DNA of 64,000 nt from Proteles cristata cristata (GCA_017311185.1 JAESUZ010000455.1:620001-684000); one strand, 5' to 3'; shown: positions 13,284 through 25,779, counted from the stretch's first letter. Numbers and translations: made by a program. Notes: generated by a model from the sequence alone, not told the origin.

Positions 13284-13467
13284 GGGTTGTCTGTGGGACT
13301 CAGTCAGTAAAGTGTCCAACTTCAGCTCAGGTCATGATCTCTTAGTTTGTGAGTTGGAGCCCCTCACCGGGCTCGCTGCTGTCAGCACAGACCGTGCTTT
13401 GGATTCTCTCCCCACCCCCTGCCCCTCTCCTGTCCCCTCCCCTCAAATAAATAAATATTTTTAAAAA
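13284..13467 (+). mobile_element. feline CAN-SINE with 10-bp TSD
   Basis: Shortened copy with a mutated head, then cttcagctcaggtcatgatc, a CT/C-rich block and an A-rich tail. TSD agaaaaatca at 13274-13283 and 13468-13477. Confidence 0.9.
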
Positions 13468-13477
13468 AGAAAAATCA

Positions 13478-13940
13478 ACTAAGTTTTAAATTTTAACTCT
13501 ATCCTTTAAAAAATTATGTTTGGTCAAATAAGTAATGTCTCTAAAAAGCAGAATAAGGGTTCTTTCATCACTGAATAATGTTGAGGACTGAAAATGTGTC
13601 TGGGGACTCAATAATGGATATTGTCCATTTTTCTGAATTGTAGTTCTGAATTACAGTTCTCATCCAACAGCTATTTATAGAGCTTTTGTTTTGTTTTTCT
13701 ATTTCAGGAGAAAGAATTGGAATATATTTTGTAGAGAGACAATAATGTAGTCTGGGGCAAAGATAACTCTTAGTAGGTATTCCTACTAAGTTTTCCCACA
13801 GAAGACTCATTAAAAAAAATAGGTTCTTCAAAATCTTAATATCTACCACTTGATTTTAATTGTAAGCATTATTCTCTAGAACCTATCTTTTCATCATGGA
13901 GCTACCAAATTTTATTGTTATTTCAGGTGAAGGTATAAAA
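13478..13940. other. AT-rich unique DNA
   Basis: No repeat or gene recognised between the two SINEs. Confidence 0.3.
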
Positions 13941-13948
13941 CCAAATTG

Positions 13949-14148
13949 GGTCATTTGGGCAACTTGGTTGGTTAAGTGTCCAACTCTTGGTTTTGGCTCA
14001 GGTTAAGATCTCTGTCAGATTGAGCCCTGCATCGGCCTCTGGGTTGACAGCACGGAGCCTGCTTGGGATTCTCTCTCTCCCTCTCTCTCTTTCTGCCCCT
14101 TTCCATTTGTTCCCTCTCTCTCTCTCAATAAATAAACATTTAAAACAA
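13949..14148 (+). mobile_element. feline CAN-SINE, short TSD
   Basis: Head text ggcaacttggttggttaagt, 3' half cctgcttgggattctctctc, A-rich tail. TSD caaattg at 13942-13948 and 14149-14155. Confidence 0.9.
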
Positions 14149-14509
14149 CAAATTGATTTTCCTGCATCCTGTCAGTTGTGACGAAGCTTACAGAACTATG
14201 TCGGTGGTAAACATCCCCACGTGGCACTTTGTCTTCTCACTCACTTTAGCACATTGAAGAGTGAACTTTCTACTGGTTCTGTGAATGTTTTAATTCACCT
14301 GTCTGAACATCCTGACATAAGCCCAGTTACCTTACTTCAAAACAAAACAATGGCAACAATAAAAGAGAAACAAAACGAAATAAAAGTTCTTCAGTAAGGG
14401 CACACGACTTGGACCAGTTACTTGAGCTCTGTGTGCATTAGTTTTCTCCTCTATAAAATGGTGTCCAGAGTCATGTCTTAGATTGCTCTGGAACTAAATG
14501 AGTCCATTT

Positions 14510-14726
14510 GTTAAAAAAAATATTTATTTATCTACTTTTTAAGGGAGAGAATGAGAGAGTGAGGGAGAGTAAGAGAGAGAGAGAGAGAGAGAGAGAGAAT
14601 CCCAAGCAAGTTCCACTCTGTCAGTACAATACTGGACACGGGGCTTGAACTCACAAACTGTGAGATCATGACCTGAGCTGAAACCAAGAGTCAGGAGCCT
14701 AAGCAACTCAGCCACCCAGGTGCTTT
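14510..14726 (-). mobile_element. feline CAN-SINE inside the MIR, perfect TSD
   Basis: Minus-strand copy with a long (GA)n block and head text agccacccaggtgc. Perfect TSD taaatgagtccattt at 14495-14509 and 14727-14741. Confidence 0.95.
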
Positions 14727-14769
14727 TAAATGAGTCCATTTAAAAAGTGCTTTAAAAAGTGCACGGCAC

Positions 14770-14915
14770 TGGAGTGCTTGGGTGGCTAAGTCAGTTGACC
14801 GACCGATTTCAGCTCAGGTTGTGTTCTCATGTTTGTGAGTTTGAACCCCATATGGGGGACAGAAGGATCCTCTGACCCTTTCCTGCTCAGTCTCTCTCTC
14901 TCAAAAATAAATTTA
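14770..14915 (+). mobile_element. feline CAN-SINE, shortened and older
   Basis: Head ggagtgcttgggtggctaag, a reduced middle and an A-rich tail. TSD copies aaaaagtgcacggcac (14754-14769) and aaaaagtacatggtac (14916-14931) differ by three transitions, implying greater age than its neighbour. Confidence 0.9.
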
Positions 14916-14959
14916 AAAAAGTACATGGTACCCAAGTAAGCATTTAATAAATGTTAGAT

Positions 14960-15311
14960 AAAATACAAAGTTGTGTGACATCAGTTGAGCGATATCTCCT
15001 TTCTAGTTTTAGTTTTGTCTTCTTTTTAGAAAATTTTCAGTGGATATTCCTTTATATATAAGAGATAAGCTAACAAGCTGATGGTGAGGCTAGAGAAGGA
15101 GTTCAGACCCAAAAGTAGAAAGATGAGGCACCCATCATTAATTTTATTTGATAGGTAAGTGCACTGAACACATGAACATCAGAGGGTAAACATGGGAGGC
15201 AGAAGGCAGATCTAGAATTTACATGCAAGTTTTATGATGCTAAGTCAAATTATCTTTGACACTTTATCGTGTCTGCCTCTATATATGATTGTGTGTGTGT
15301 GTGTGTGTATG

Positions 15312-15343
<32 letters not shown>

Positions 15344-16720
15344 CATACATATACAGATACATATATAATGTGTAACATTATTTTCTAACTATACAGGTGT
15401 ATTTCAACGAGTGAAAGATTTATATTCAACAGGGCACACATAATTTAATTCAAGTCAAATAAAATGCAAACAAATCAATAATAACATATTAACTGACAGG
15501 GTATAGCAGAGAAAAACTTAACAGTTTTGTAAAATTTAATAGACCATGTTAGGTTTCCACTATTATTTTCTAGGACCTGCATACACTTGAGATCACAGCA
15601 TTACGTACGATCCAGAAATACTCTGTAGCTATTGGTGCTGTTACTCATGTGCATTCTGTTCTATTAGCAAGTGGCTGGCTTCAATCATGTTAACATGCAA
15701 AATCATGTCTACCCACTTAGCTACGAAATCTCTTCTGCTGAAACTCTGAAGACACATGAATGATCCACTTGATTTCATACCTTCCACTTGCTATTCCAAC
15801 TAACAGAAGCATCACTGAAGATCTCTGGGAAAGGCTACTTCTTAATGAGGGACAGGAGGTAACAGCCATTGCCTCCAGGAGGTAGGGATGCACGCTTTCT
15901 CTATTCCCTCCAATCGAGAAATCCTAAGAGGATCACAATGTGAGGCAAATGCATAGGAATCCCTACCGATTTGGAAAATAATCTAAAGTTCGCCTTTCTA
16001 GACTTCCATTTTTGTATGATTTCACACTCCCTTACCGAAGCGCGCTCAGAAAGGAAAGGATCCTGGTGTTAGAGACGGTGGGGTGCTTTCATGGTGCGGA
16101 TCATATTTCACTCTGACTTCAACCTCAAGCCCAAGGCTGCTTAAATAGAAGGTGGGCACAGAAAGGAACATCTTTCTCAAATGGAAAGTAAAATAAATCT
16201 AACTTTCGGGAGGAAGTAGACACTGGTTGAAAAATCAATCCTTAGTTCCTTTTTCAAAGTGACAGATTTAGGTGAGTCACAGCATACTCAGCTTTTACAA
16301 GACTCTGGCTTGGGTAAAATGCACTTTCTTCCACCAGGTTCTAGTCCTGTATTTTTTCCCTGTTTCTTTCATGCATTGGATTTGTGAAGCCCTTGCACAG
16401 CGCCAACACTGGAGGCTATATTTTGAAACCTAGTGCCTAAATAGCATCTTAAAAAGATCCAGAGCCATAAACAGTACAAATGCATGATGGTTATCTTCTC
16501 CACACATATATATGATTAGTATTTCAAATTATTTGAGACTGTTGAAGATGTCCACTTGTGCAAAGTCTGAGACAGAGGGAATCCAGCCAGGATTTTTTTT
16601 CCCCTGGGAATTCAGGAGCCTTGAAGCCAGAGCATGAATAATCCTACATCAGGGAGAGCCAAGCAAAAATCATAAATGGTAAATGGGGGATCCGATCTGA
16701 GGAGTCAGTGCAGTGCTCAG
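14960..16720. other. unique DNA, nothing recognised
   Basis: No exon, SINE or L1 was identified apart from the TG/TA tract at 15291-15366. Confidence 0.35.
15291..15366. repeat. (TG)n(TA)n(CA)n compound microsatellite
   Basis: A GT run passes into TA and then ACAC/ATAC units. Confidence 0.9.
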
Positions 16721-16733
16721 ATGGAGAATTTAA

Positions 16734-16956
16734 TTTTTTTAAATGTTTTATTTATTTCTGAGAGAGAGAAAGAGAGACAGCATGAGCAGGGGAGGGTCAG
16801 AGACAGAGGGAGATACAGAATCTGAAGCAGGCTCCAAGGTCTGAGCTAGCTGTCAGCACAGAGCCCAACATGGGGCTCAAACCCACAAACTGTGAGATCA
16901 TGACCTGAGCTGAAGTCGGACGCTTAACTGACTGAGCCACCCAGGTACCCCTTGGG
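16734..16956 (-). mobile_element. feline CAN-SINE, 12-bp TSD
   Basis: Minus-strand copy with gcatgagcaggggagggtca and the variant ctgagctagctgtcagcac. TSD tggagaatttaa at 16722-16733 and 16957-16968. Confidence 0.95.
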
Positions 16957-17317
16957 TGGAGAATTTAAACATAAATAAATGAAAGTTTAAGCACCACTTA
17001 GATGCAGGAAAAAAGAGGAAGAAAGGAAAAGGTGAAAATGAACTAAGATATTCAGAATGAGATCTGGGCTGGGACCCCATGACCACCACCATCTTCTCAG
17101 GGCTTCCAGTGAGGCCACAGGGAGGAGGATCTGGTGAGGGACCGGCGTAGCAGTGAGTTTTCTCTAAGTATTGATGAATGAATGTATCGCCGCTCTGTCT
17201 GTTGTCTTCCCCAACTTGAGGTTACGTCTACAACTAGGGCCAGATGGAAAATTCTTCCCATTGTGTGGGGGAAAGCACCATAGGACAGGCCTTGATGCTA
17301 GGCTTGGAGCTCAGTCC

Positions 17318-17470
17318 CTTAGGTTATAATGCCGGCTCCGCCATCTGCTAGATTGGGACCAGATACTTAACTTCCCTGTGCCTTGGTTTCTTCACCTGTA
17401 AGATGGGAACATGGTATGTACTTCAAAGGCTTATGGAAAGGATTAAGGGAGTTGTTCCATGTGAAATGTT
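17318..17470 (+). mobile_element. MIR
   Basis: The MIR core pattern is clear: acttaacttccctgtgcctt, ggtttcttcacctgtaagat, then ggattaagggagttgttcc. Confidence 0.8.
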
Positions 17471-18232
17471 TATTATGATTAAAGATTTGTAGGGCATTTC
17501 ATTCTGATTGTTCTCATGAAACTATTTCTCATTTCTCAGTCATAAGTAATTGTGTTTGAGAGAAGGATGTTGCAATCTTTAGAGAGAAATGAGAGTTCCA
17601 AATGTTCTTAGGAGGGACTCTCTCTAAGCAATATTGTCACACGGACACATTACTTAACGTAAACTCTTCACTTAAGCAGATCCATCTGTGTTCTTTAGGG
17701 CAGAAGTATGTAGAAGCTCTAGGTGATCCTCGTGAGCAGTATAGGCTAAATTTTCACAAATGGTACCTCATTTTAAAGAACCAATTGGACTACAGGAATA
17801 GTCTGAGTACAGAAAAGTTTAATGCCATGTTTAAAGATATGTGCTAGTGAATCCAATGCCTGAGTTCAGCACAGACATTACATGTGTGGTCCTGGGTCCC
17901 TTTGAACTCTGCTTCTATTTTTTTCATCACTGAATGGAAGTAAAATAATTATTGTGTCACAAATTAGTGAGAATCCAAAAAGATGGTACATGAAGGGAGC
18001 CTAATACAGTACTAATTATTTTAGTTCTTATTTTAATGAATAATCGATGCTAAAGAAGTTTAGCGGAACTTCCCCAATTCATACACCATTTATTTGAGGT
18101 CGAAGTTAGATTTGATAAGTTTTAGCTCTTAACAATCACATCAGTCACCAATGATTATTTTCAAATTATTTGAGAATTGTTTTTATTCTGTTTTCTGCAT
18201 TTCAAAGACAATTTGTTGAAAGTGAAAGACAA
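17471..18232. other. unique DNA, nothing recognised
   Basis: An 81-codon open frame (17602-17847, +) has no recognised family. No other feature seen. Confidence 0.3.
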
Positions 18233-18352
18233 TTCTTTTCCCTTTCCTTTCCTTTCCTTTCCTTTCCTTTCCTTTCCTTTCCTTTCCTTTCCTTTCCTTT
18301 CCTTTCCTTTCCTTTCTTTCCTTTCTTTTCCTTTCCTTTCCTTTCTCTTCTC
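18233..18352. repeat. 120-bp pure pyrimidine (CTTTC)n tract
   Basis: Uninterrupted pyrimidines, mainly TTTCC pentamers, adjoining the tail end of a minus-strand SINE. On the SINE's own strand it is a GGAAA-type expansion of the A-rich tail. Confidence 0.95.
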
Positions 18353-18552
18353 AGTGTTTATTTATCTATTGAGAGAGAGAGAGGGAGAGAGGGAAAGGGG
18401 CAGAAGGAAAGGAAGAGAGGGGATCCCAAGGAAGCTCTGAACTGTCAGTGCAGAGCTCAATGCAGGGCTTGAACTCATGAACCGTGAGATCATGACCAGA
18501 GCCGAAATCAAGAATTGGACAGTTAACCGACTGAGCCCCCCAGGTGCCCTGA
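18353..18552 (-). mobile_element. feline CAN-SINE
   Basis: Minus-strand copy: tttatttatctattgagaga, then gggcttgaactcatgaaccg, ending gagccccccaggtgccct. Its tail merges into the CTTTC tract and no TSD was found. Confidence 0.92.
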
Positions 18553-19825
18553 GATGACTCTATTTCTAACACTCCTGAAGTCTTCCAAGAACACCCATGT
18601 GAGTAGTTGTCACCAGAGCCCGACTTGCCCCAGTGATTTCAGAAGAAGGGGGGCTAGACTGCAGACATAGGGTCTCTTGGACTCAAGTCTATTCACTAAG
18701 ACCCAGAAAAGGAGATCTGGAAACAAGCAGAATGAGGGGCAGAAGGCCGTGTGGTGTGGAGGGAGAAGAAATGGGTGGGAATTCCATTTGAACCCACTCT
18801 GTGCTTTGGTTGGTGGCTTACGTTCAGCAGCTTACCTCCTGTCCACCAAGTGGAGACAAGGATCCCTCTCTGCTGCCTTTAGGACACTGTCACGAGAAAC
18901 AAAATGACAATAAGAACCATAGAGGGGTGGATACTGTAAAAGATCACATGCTCAGGAATGGGAATGGGAACACGGATCACACATGGGTCACCAGGACATG
19001 GGCCACAGGGAGGGTAGAGCACAGAAACAGAGCCTGAGAATATCACCCTATGGACCAGGGTGCACATCTGATCCCACGTGCCTGAATTTAAGCCAGTAGG
19101 TAAGAGACTTCTGTAACACTCAGAATCCAAAGTAGGAGTTTGTGAGATGCCAGGGAAAATGAAGAGGGCAGGTCAGCCTGATCAAGAAGGGTCAGACCAG
19201 CTTAGGTTCAGGGAGGACAAAGGAAATGCCCTTTGGGGAGCCGTGATCTCCAAGGAAACCCTTGAGTTCTACCGACGGGCTCAGAAGGGCTGCTATTGGA
19301 GGTGTGGAGGCTTAGAAATGTATCATCAAAATGGCATTGAGAGAAAGAAGCTTGGCAGCAGTTTGATAAATCATGGGAAGACAGACCGAAAGAGAGAGAG
19401 AGAGAGAGAGAAGAGGTGGAGTAGAGTTTCAGAGGTAATTGTGCTAATCTGATCCTAGATAAAAGTCTAATTTAGGAAAGTGCCATGAATAATGGGAAAG
19501 AATTGCTTCAGCCTTATTAATGGTTGAATCAACAATTTTTAAGGCATATATGCTTGGGAAAAGTCTCTATCAATATGAGAAATAAGAGGAAGAAGAGGAG
19601 GAGAGAGACCTAGGCTGAAATGAGGGCGAGAAAAAGAAGAGGTATTCTGAAAACATCTTTTGAACACAGATTATGCCAGATACTCTGTTAGTCTCTGTAA
19701 ATATAAATAAGAGAAGGAGCCAGCCTCTTTTCTTACAGAGTTATTATCTCTTAAATTACAAAAATATAAAACAGGTATATTATGACTATAAGAGGTAGAG
19801 CGCTATGGCATAAAGAATGTGGGCA
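18553..19825. other. unique DNA with a short (GA)n
   Basis: A (GA)n run sits near 19391-19411. Open frames of about 100 codons near 19147-19452 look incidental. Confidence 0.3.
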
Positions 19826-19829
19826 TAAA

Positions 19830-20035
19830 AGATAAGCAGACCAGGGTTTAAATCCAACTCCAGAAGTATGTGTGACTTTGGATTAATTGATCATTCACTC
19901 TGATGCCAAATTTATCATCTATAACTTGGAGATAGCATATACTATTTTTCAAGACTATTGTAGCAGGTCTGTAATAATATAGCCATTTCATGCCGTCACC
20001 GAGACATCAGTAAATGAGAATTATTACCATCACTA
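19830..20035 (+). mobile_element. possible MIR
   Basis: Text such as cagaccagggtttaaatcca, ctttggattaattgatcat and tttatcatctataacttgga follows the MIR layout but is diverged. Confidence 0.4.
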
Positions 20036-20189
20036 TGCAAAATGCAAGGCACTATGATAAGGGCTGAGAGTGGAATGAATAAGGTACCGAGTAAGAGAGA
20101 GCATTAGAGATTGGTGGGAATGGACAGTGGTCTTTCATCACAGTCCTGAGGTATGAGTAGGCATTTCTGTTACTTAGAAACATATGTAT

Positions 20190-20265
20190 GGTGTATATAT
20201 ACACATATATGTGTGTGTGTGTTTAAATATTTGTATATTAAATATATGTTTGTGTATATGCATAT
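20190..20265. repeat. TA/TG low-complexity tract
   Basis: Alternating TATA and GTGT runs with an ATATATGTGTGTGTG core. Confidence 0.75.
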
Positions 20266-20455
20266 ATGGATTGAGAGGTTGAGTGTGCTTTAGATAAAGA
20301 AAGTAGCATACGGAAGAAAATAAGTTTTAGCTTAAGAAATACTGTATCTGAGGAAACAGCAAGGTGTCCAAGACAAAAATATTCCATTGGAACCACAACT
20401 CAATCAAAATTTGGCTGGAGGAGGATCTTGGAATCAAGAGCATTTCTTTAACTGT

Positions 20456-20610
20456 CAAAAATATTTATTTGGCACCTCCTGTTGACCAAGGAGTTTTCCC
20501 TATTTTAGAGATACATCAGGGAACATGCCATAAAAAGAATGCATGTGATATTGGAGACCGAGCATGGTCGTCTCCGCTCATGGCAGGGAATGGCCAAGGC
20601 TTCAAGTGTG
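20456..20610 (-). mobile_element. L2 3' end fragment
   Basis: The phrase tttatttggcacctcctgtt followed by gagatacatcagggaacatg resembles the minus strand of the L2 3' end (tttattgagcacctactatg... atacagcagtgaacaa). Confidence 0.5.
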
Positions 20611-22340
20611 GAAGCCAGAGCCAAAGTTCCAGTCATCTTTCCAAGAATGAAGGCAAAACTCTGACAAATGAGAAGCCAGTAGGTCTGCTCCACCAAACAG
20701 ACTCACTCTTTGGGTTATAGTTCACAACAACCTATCACTGAATTAATCCCCAGAAGCCAGTTTGAAAGTAACAACAGAAAGGTCCAGCAGCCATCCAGCT
20801 ACAGATATGGATTAAATGACACCGGGTCACCCCTGCAAGATCTACCTTGTAAAAATAGTAATATTTAATTTTATCATTATTGAACAAGAAAAGTTATCTG
20901 GCTGATTGATGATGGATTTTAGCACGTCTAAAGCAGAGGCCTGCTGGAAAGCCATAGAGCTTCCCGTAAAGAATTTCCTTTAAAAGCCGATGCACATGCA
21001 TCATCAGCATTTAAATTGGACCTTGTGAACTAACCAGAGATCTGAACTGATGTGATTATTCCTGGAGTTCGATGTCTGTAATGAGCATCTGGGGCTATAC
21101 TGGCTTTGGTGGGTGTGTTCCAGAAATAAGGATGGTGTTTGCCCTCAGCGATTTTGGATTTCTTAGTTCAGAGACACCGAGAGAGAATAAAAGAAAAATG
21201 CAAATGTGCATGAGTTTATTTTACTCTCAGCCAGAACTCTCTGATGGTCGGCAATTGCACAATATATAATGATTAGCAAACAATGATCAATTCATCATTT
21301 TGAGGTGTCTATTGGTGTGTGTGTATTGAATATTTTTATGCACATCCATAAAATACATCTTTATCTGTAAACTAGCTTATGGGCATGATTAACGTTTCTC
21401 ATACATGTTGTAATGCATTTTCTTGGGATGAAAACAACAGCATGTTCCAGAAAAGATGACAATGGCCAGGGTTGTGTCATGTGACTCACCTGTCATTACC
21501 TGTGATGAAATAGGAAGCCCTGGAGATGGGATGCAGGCATTCTCGAGAGCTACCTGGTGACGAACCCATGCATTTCTGTCCATGTGCCTTTGTGGTCGAT
21601 GGCTGATGTGAAGTCATATGACAGAAGGCTTTTCCTTCTGTTTGGTTAAAGTGTTCATTTTGTTGAAAAGAATGGCCAGCTTGTCTGCCTTTCTGTCCTG
21701 GAGAAGGAGATTACTAAAATGAGCCCCACTTACTTCATGTTGCAGTTCACAAAGGCCCCCGTGTTGAATAACCTCATGTTTTTCGAATCTCCTTTCATCA
21801 GGCTGACCTAATGGGCACCCAGAGAGTACAGGTCTTATGAAGCAAATAGAAATTAAACACAGAAGAAGCAAAGGGCTTTCTGTCAATGCAGAGATGGGAG
21901 ATGCACCAAGCTGGCCCCTTGGAGGGCAGACCTCTCTGGGCCTCCAAGGTTGCAAAATGTCCAGAGAACTGGAGAAGCAAGTAGGAACAGACGTGGGCTG
22001 AGGGAGGTTCTGAACCTGGGGAGCCATGACAGTCATATAGGGTAGATCTGGACAGAGATGGGAGCTAAGTGTGTTTTCCAGATCCTGGCCCATGGCCGGG
22101 GTGGGGCATGGTTATAGGGGGGCACTGTGGCCCAGATGTTCTGGGTGCTGGTCTACGCCTGAGGGCTAGAGTGACTCATCTTAATCCCTGAGAGGCTTTC
22201 ATAAACTTGGGACTTCTTCCTCCTCCCGCTTAGGCCCCACCTAAAGAAATCTGAACTAGAATGCTTCATGGGTGATCTGAGAATTTACTCATGTTTTTAA
22301 AAATTCTAATGTAACAGGATTGTGGTTCCTCCCTCTTGTC
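20611..22340. other. unique DNA with a 159-codon open frame
   Basis: The minus-strand frame at 21614-22093 shows no domain I recognise. No conserved gene context seen. Region 22170-22310 may hold an old DNA transposon piece, but I cannot call it. Confidence 0.3.
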
Positions 22341-22344
22341 CAAC

Positions 22345-22530
22345 CCCCTAACTCAGTGGTTCCCGATCTTAGCAGACCATTCAAATCACCAGATAACCTT
22401 TGAACTCTATGTAGGGCTCATTCTTGGCCGCTGGACTCTGTCTTCATTGGCTTAAAGTAGAGCCCAGGTATCAGTAAACTCTTCCCTACTGATTACCATA
22501 TGCAGTCTGTGTCCAAAACTCCCTCCCATG
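22345..22530 (+). mobile_element. MER5-like hAT relic
   Basis: Starts ctcagtggttcccgatctta and contains caccagataacctttgaac and gagcccaggtatcagtaa, resembling the non-autonomous MER5 layout. The end is unclear. Confidence 0.45.
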
Positions 22531-22899
22531 TTTTCTGGTGCGTGAATTTGTTCCACAACATGCCAGATGAGAAAGCAGTTGGCACCCTCTTTTCAAAACC
22601 CTCTAGAGATATGGGATCTGTATTCTCATTATGAAACCCATGCCAACTTCAAGGTCAGCTGGTAAGAGTCCAGATGCAGGGAAAAAAAAACCCAAACATT
22701 AAAATCTACTCCAGCGTAACTCATTGCTGTGGTCCTGACTCTCCAGTGATGCAGGCAGCCCAGGCTTCCCTAGGTCATGACATGATGTGAACAGGGAGAG
22801 TTTCCTCCTACAGCCGACATCTCTGAGGCAAGGCCTATCACACTTTCTTCATCGCTCTGCAGGAGTCAGCAATGATGCCGAATCCTATTCGCTTGATGT

Positions 22900-22990
22900 G
22901 CAAATGCTTACTTGGTATCTACTCCTTGCCAGGGATGCCAGGATCTAAGAAAAAGCAGGGCAGCTATGACAAAGGCATCCTAGCCAACCT
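22900..22990 (-). mobile_element. possible L2 3' end fragment
   Basis: Text atctactccttgccaggga followed by a catcct/agcag-type continuation resembles the L2 3' end on the minus strand. Weak. Confidence 0.35.
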
Positions 22991-23029
22991 AAAGGCCAGC
23001 GCGTGTGGCGGGGGACAGAGTGTTTAGGG

Positions 23030-23215
23030 CATGCATCTGTAGTTGGGTAATGAGGGATCCAGCCCAGCTCTGCTACTAATTACTTTGCACTCTGGCCAAA
23101 CTATGTCCCAGAGCTCCAGTGTTCCCATCTATAAAGCAAGGATAGCAAATATTCAAGGGATATCCATATGGGACAAGTAAGGGAAATACAGAAAAGGCCT
23201 GGTCCCAGTTTAGTA
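23030..23215 (+). mobile_element. MIR
   Basis: Pattern: agcccagctctgctactaat, tttgcactctggccaaacta, tgttcccatctataaagcaa, aggcctggtcccagt. It matches the MIR order of blocks. Confidence 0.6.
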
Positions 23216-24195
23216 GAAAAACATGCAGGAAACTGCACCAAGCTGAAGCACACAGGGTATTCTGAAAGAGTCAAGGAAGAGAAGCTCTAGGAAATGAAGC
23301 AAGACTTCCTTGGAAGACAATGTCCCCAGACTTAGGCCCTCGGCATGTCACACGAGGGACCAGTAGTTAGGTGGACCAACGGCTGAGAATCGTACCTACC
23401 ACCCCCTTATGTACCACCAACGTATTAAGTGAAATGAGATAACTTTCCAGAAACACACCCACAGGGCAGGTCCCCTGTGCCCCTTGGTTCTCATCCTATT
23501 ATTTTCATTGTTCTCGTCCTGTAAAGGACAAGATGCTGATGGAGCCTGAGCGCGGCCGCCGTCCTTCCGAGAACACCCAGCAGGGAGACCCAAACCACGT
23601 GACTGTTGCTGCAGGAGGCGTGGGGGACGTGGGCACGTGCTCCAGGGAGAGAGGGGCCCTACCTTCCCCTCCTGACCTTCACACACAGAGCTTCCCCAAG
23701 CATTAGTGGCTTTCCACCACTGTGACATCGATCCACACGTCCACAGCCTGTTTGGACTCGTTCCATGATACATACACTTACGAAGGGGTGTGTTTGCGAT
23801 CTTTTCAAGACAACATCCGCCTCTCCCCTTCTTTGTATCAGGTAACCATTTTCCCCATTTGAAACACCTTCCTGCAAGCTTTGCTCATCACTCCTTCCTT
23901 CCGAGAACCTCTTAACTCAGTGCACATCAGAAACTGCTGCCACCTGGGTCGAGCTTCAGGCAGGCACAGTTGCTTCAGTTGTGCAGCTGGGCTGGGAAGC
24001 ACTGGCCTACACCTCGGGTGAAGCCCCTCTCCCTGCGCCCCCCACAGCTCTGTCTGGCGGTGCCCCCACAGCGATAGCCCCACTTTCAAATCCTCAGTCA
24101 CCACTCATCACAGGCGCCGAGCATGGCCAACTTCACAAGTTATTTGTGAAAGAGCATGGGGTCACGTGGGAGAGGTGTGCCTTCTAGATTAGATC
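23216..24195. other. unique DNA, moderately GC-rich
   Basis: Overlapping short frames on both strands near 23396-24187 have no recognised family. No splice-bounded exon could be defined. Confidence 0.3.
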
Positions 24196-24204
24196 TCACT
24201 TCTA

Positions 24205-24315
24205 CCAAAGCAGTTGTAGAAAAGTTCATCTCTGGGCCTTGGTCTTCTCACTGGTACAACAGAAGTTGGACTAGATGATCCTTCAGTGACCTTACAGCTC
24301 AAGGATTTGGAGAGT
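24205..24315 (+). mobile_element. MIR3-like fragment
   Basis: The text tctgggccttggtcttctca, then ttggactagatgatccttca and cttacagctcaaggattt, follows the MIR3 pattern. Confidence 0.55.
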
Positions 24316-25345
24316 CAGCATCTTTTCTCCTCAAAGGATTTGCAAATTCCTGGAGGGTAGGGGCCGTGTCTCCCAGGCCAGGTGGCTCTACCCACCATGA
24401 GGGGCGTCTCCGGCAAGCTAGACTTCTTACATTACCTGTACCTGCGCTGCTGCAGGTTCTCCCAGGAAGCTCTTTCTCTCCGTTTCTTGGACTGGTGCCA
24501 AGAGAATAATGGCCCCTTCTCAGCTCCCTCTTTACCCTGTGAGCCATCCTGAAGTGGATCCCAGGGGTTGGACATGGCAGTAATCATTTGCCCTCAAAAC
24601 TCACGTCCACTTGTAATTATGTTCAGAGGGGCAGGTGTCATGTCATCCAATGTCTCCAAGTTGGTTGGCTTACAAACGAGTCTTGGGTGCAATAGTGCAA
24701 TACATTGGCCAATAAAAAGAGTTCTATCAGCATGACGGAGATAGGGGCTCTGCTAACTTGCTGCCCAGAAAAACCAGTGGAGATGACAGAAACCATTTAA
24801 GCCTTCGGGAGGGGCACTGAGTACAAGCAGCGAATGAAGGAACATCTATCTGAGGACATATGCCAAAATTCAGGAACAAAGGAGAGAGTCAGTGACATTT
24901 AAGCCAAGATGGCTCTTCCCTCGCCGTCCCAGCTCAGGGAGGCATGTGGAGACTCTACACCAGACAGTGTAGCCAAGAACACGGGGTCCCTATGGCCCGG
25001 ACCCCACTCCCCAACTCCCTGCAGGAAGGCACTGGTTCCCTGGAGGAGCAATGTCAGCATTTCTCCATCGCCTCGGGTGAGGAGGCGGAGTCCTGGGCAG
25101 GTTCAGCACACACTCCTGAACACCCGCTGGGCCTCGACTACAGCCGGCTGCGGCCACTGGGCTCCTGCTGTCCCTGCCCTGCCACCAGGAGAGACAAGCT
25201 CGGGTGCCTGGTCCCAGGCCTCAAGGGCAGCTCAGCTACCCAAGTGTGGTATCACTCAGAGAGAAGCTAGCCGTGGTCCCCACCCCAGCTCAGGAGCTTT
25301 GGCTCAGGAGACACCTAGTGGGAGACATGGGCCTTGTAAAAGATA
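24316..25345. other. GC-richer unique DNA
   Basis: Two overlapping frames at 24909-25361 and 24944-25270 (+) lie in GC-rich sequence without recognisable motifs. Probably non-coding. Confidence 0.3.
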
Positions 25346-25348
25346 CCT

Positions 25349-25560
25349 CCTGGGACGCTGAGTGGCTCAGTCCGTTAAGCGTCTGACTCTTCATTTCTGC
25401 TCAGGTCATGATCTCTCGGTTTGTGGGACTGAGCTCTGCATCTGGCTCTGAGCTGACAATGAGGAACCTGCTGGGGACTCTTTCTCCTTCTCCTCTCTCT
25501 GTGCTCCCCTATTGCACTCTCTCACTTTCAGAATAAATAATAAAATAAAATAAAATAAAA
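25349..25560 (+). mobile_element. feline CAN-SINE with (AAAAT)n tail
   Basis: Head gggacgctgagtggctcagt, then gctcaggtcatgatctctc, a CT block and a tail expanded as AAAAT units. This is the only young SINE between 18.6 and 33.9 kb. Confidence 0.92.
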
Positions 25561-25779
25561 ACAAAAATCAACTAATAAAAGACATCGCCTGATGCCATCC
25601 CACAGGAACTGACTTCATTAGCAGCAAACCCTGAGAAAGTCAAGCCCAAGGGCACTTTCAAAACCGTGAAATTGTGGAGATTCAGAGGCAGAATAGTGAT
25701 CCAGCCTCATGTACCAGCCAGGTAGGTCTGGGAAGTTTCATAGAGACCTGGGGATAGGAAGCTGAGTGGACCCCTCCTG

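Larger units (their letters stand above)
14390..14958 (+). mobile_element. MIR split by two SINEs
   Basis: MIR-type text (gttacttgagctctgtgtgc, then ctcctctataaaatggtgtc) runs to 14509. It resumes as aaaaagtgctttaaaaagtg (14742-14769) and ends ccaagtaagcatttaataaa (14932-14958). The gaps are the SINEs at 14510-14726 and 14770-14915, so the MIR predates both. Confidence 0.8.
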
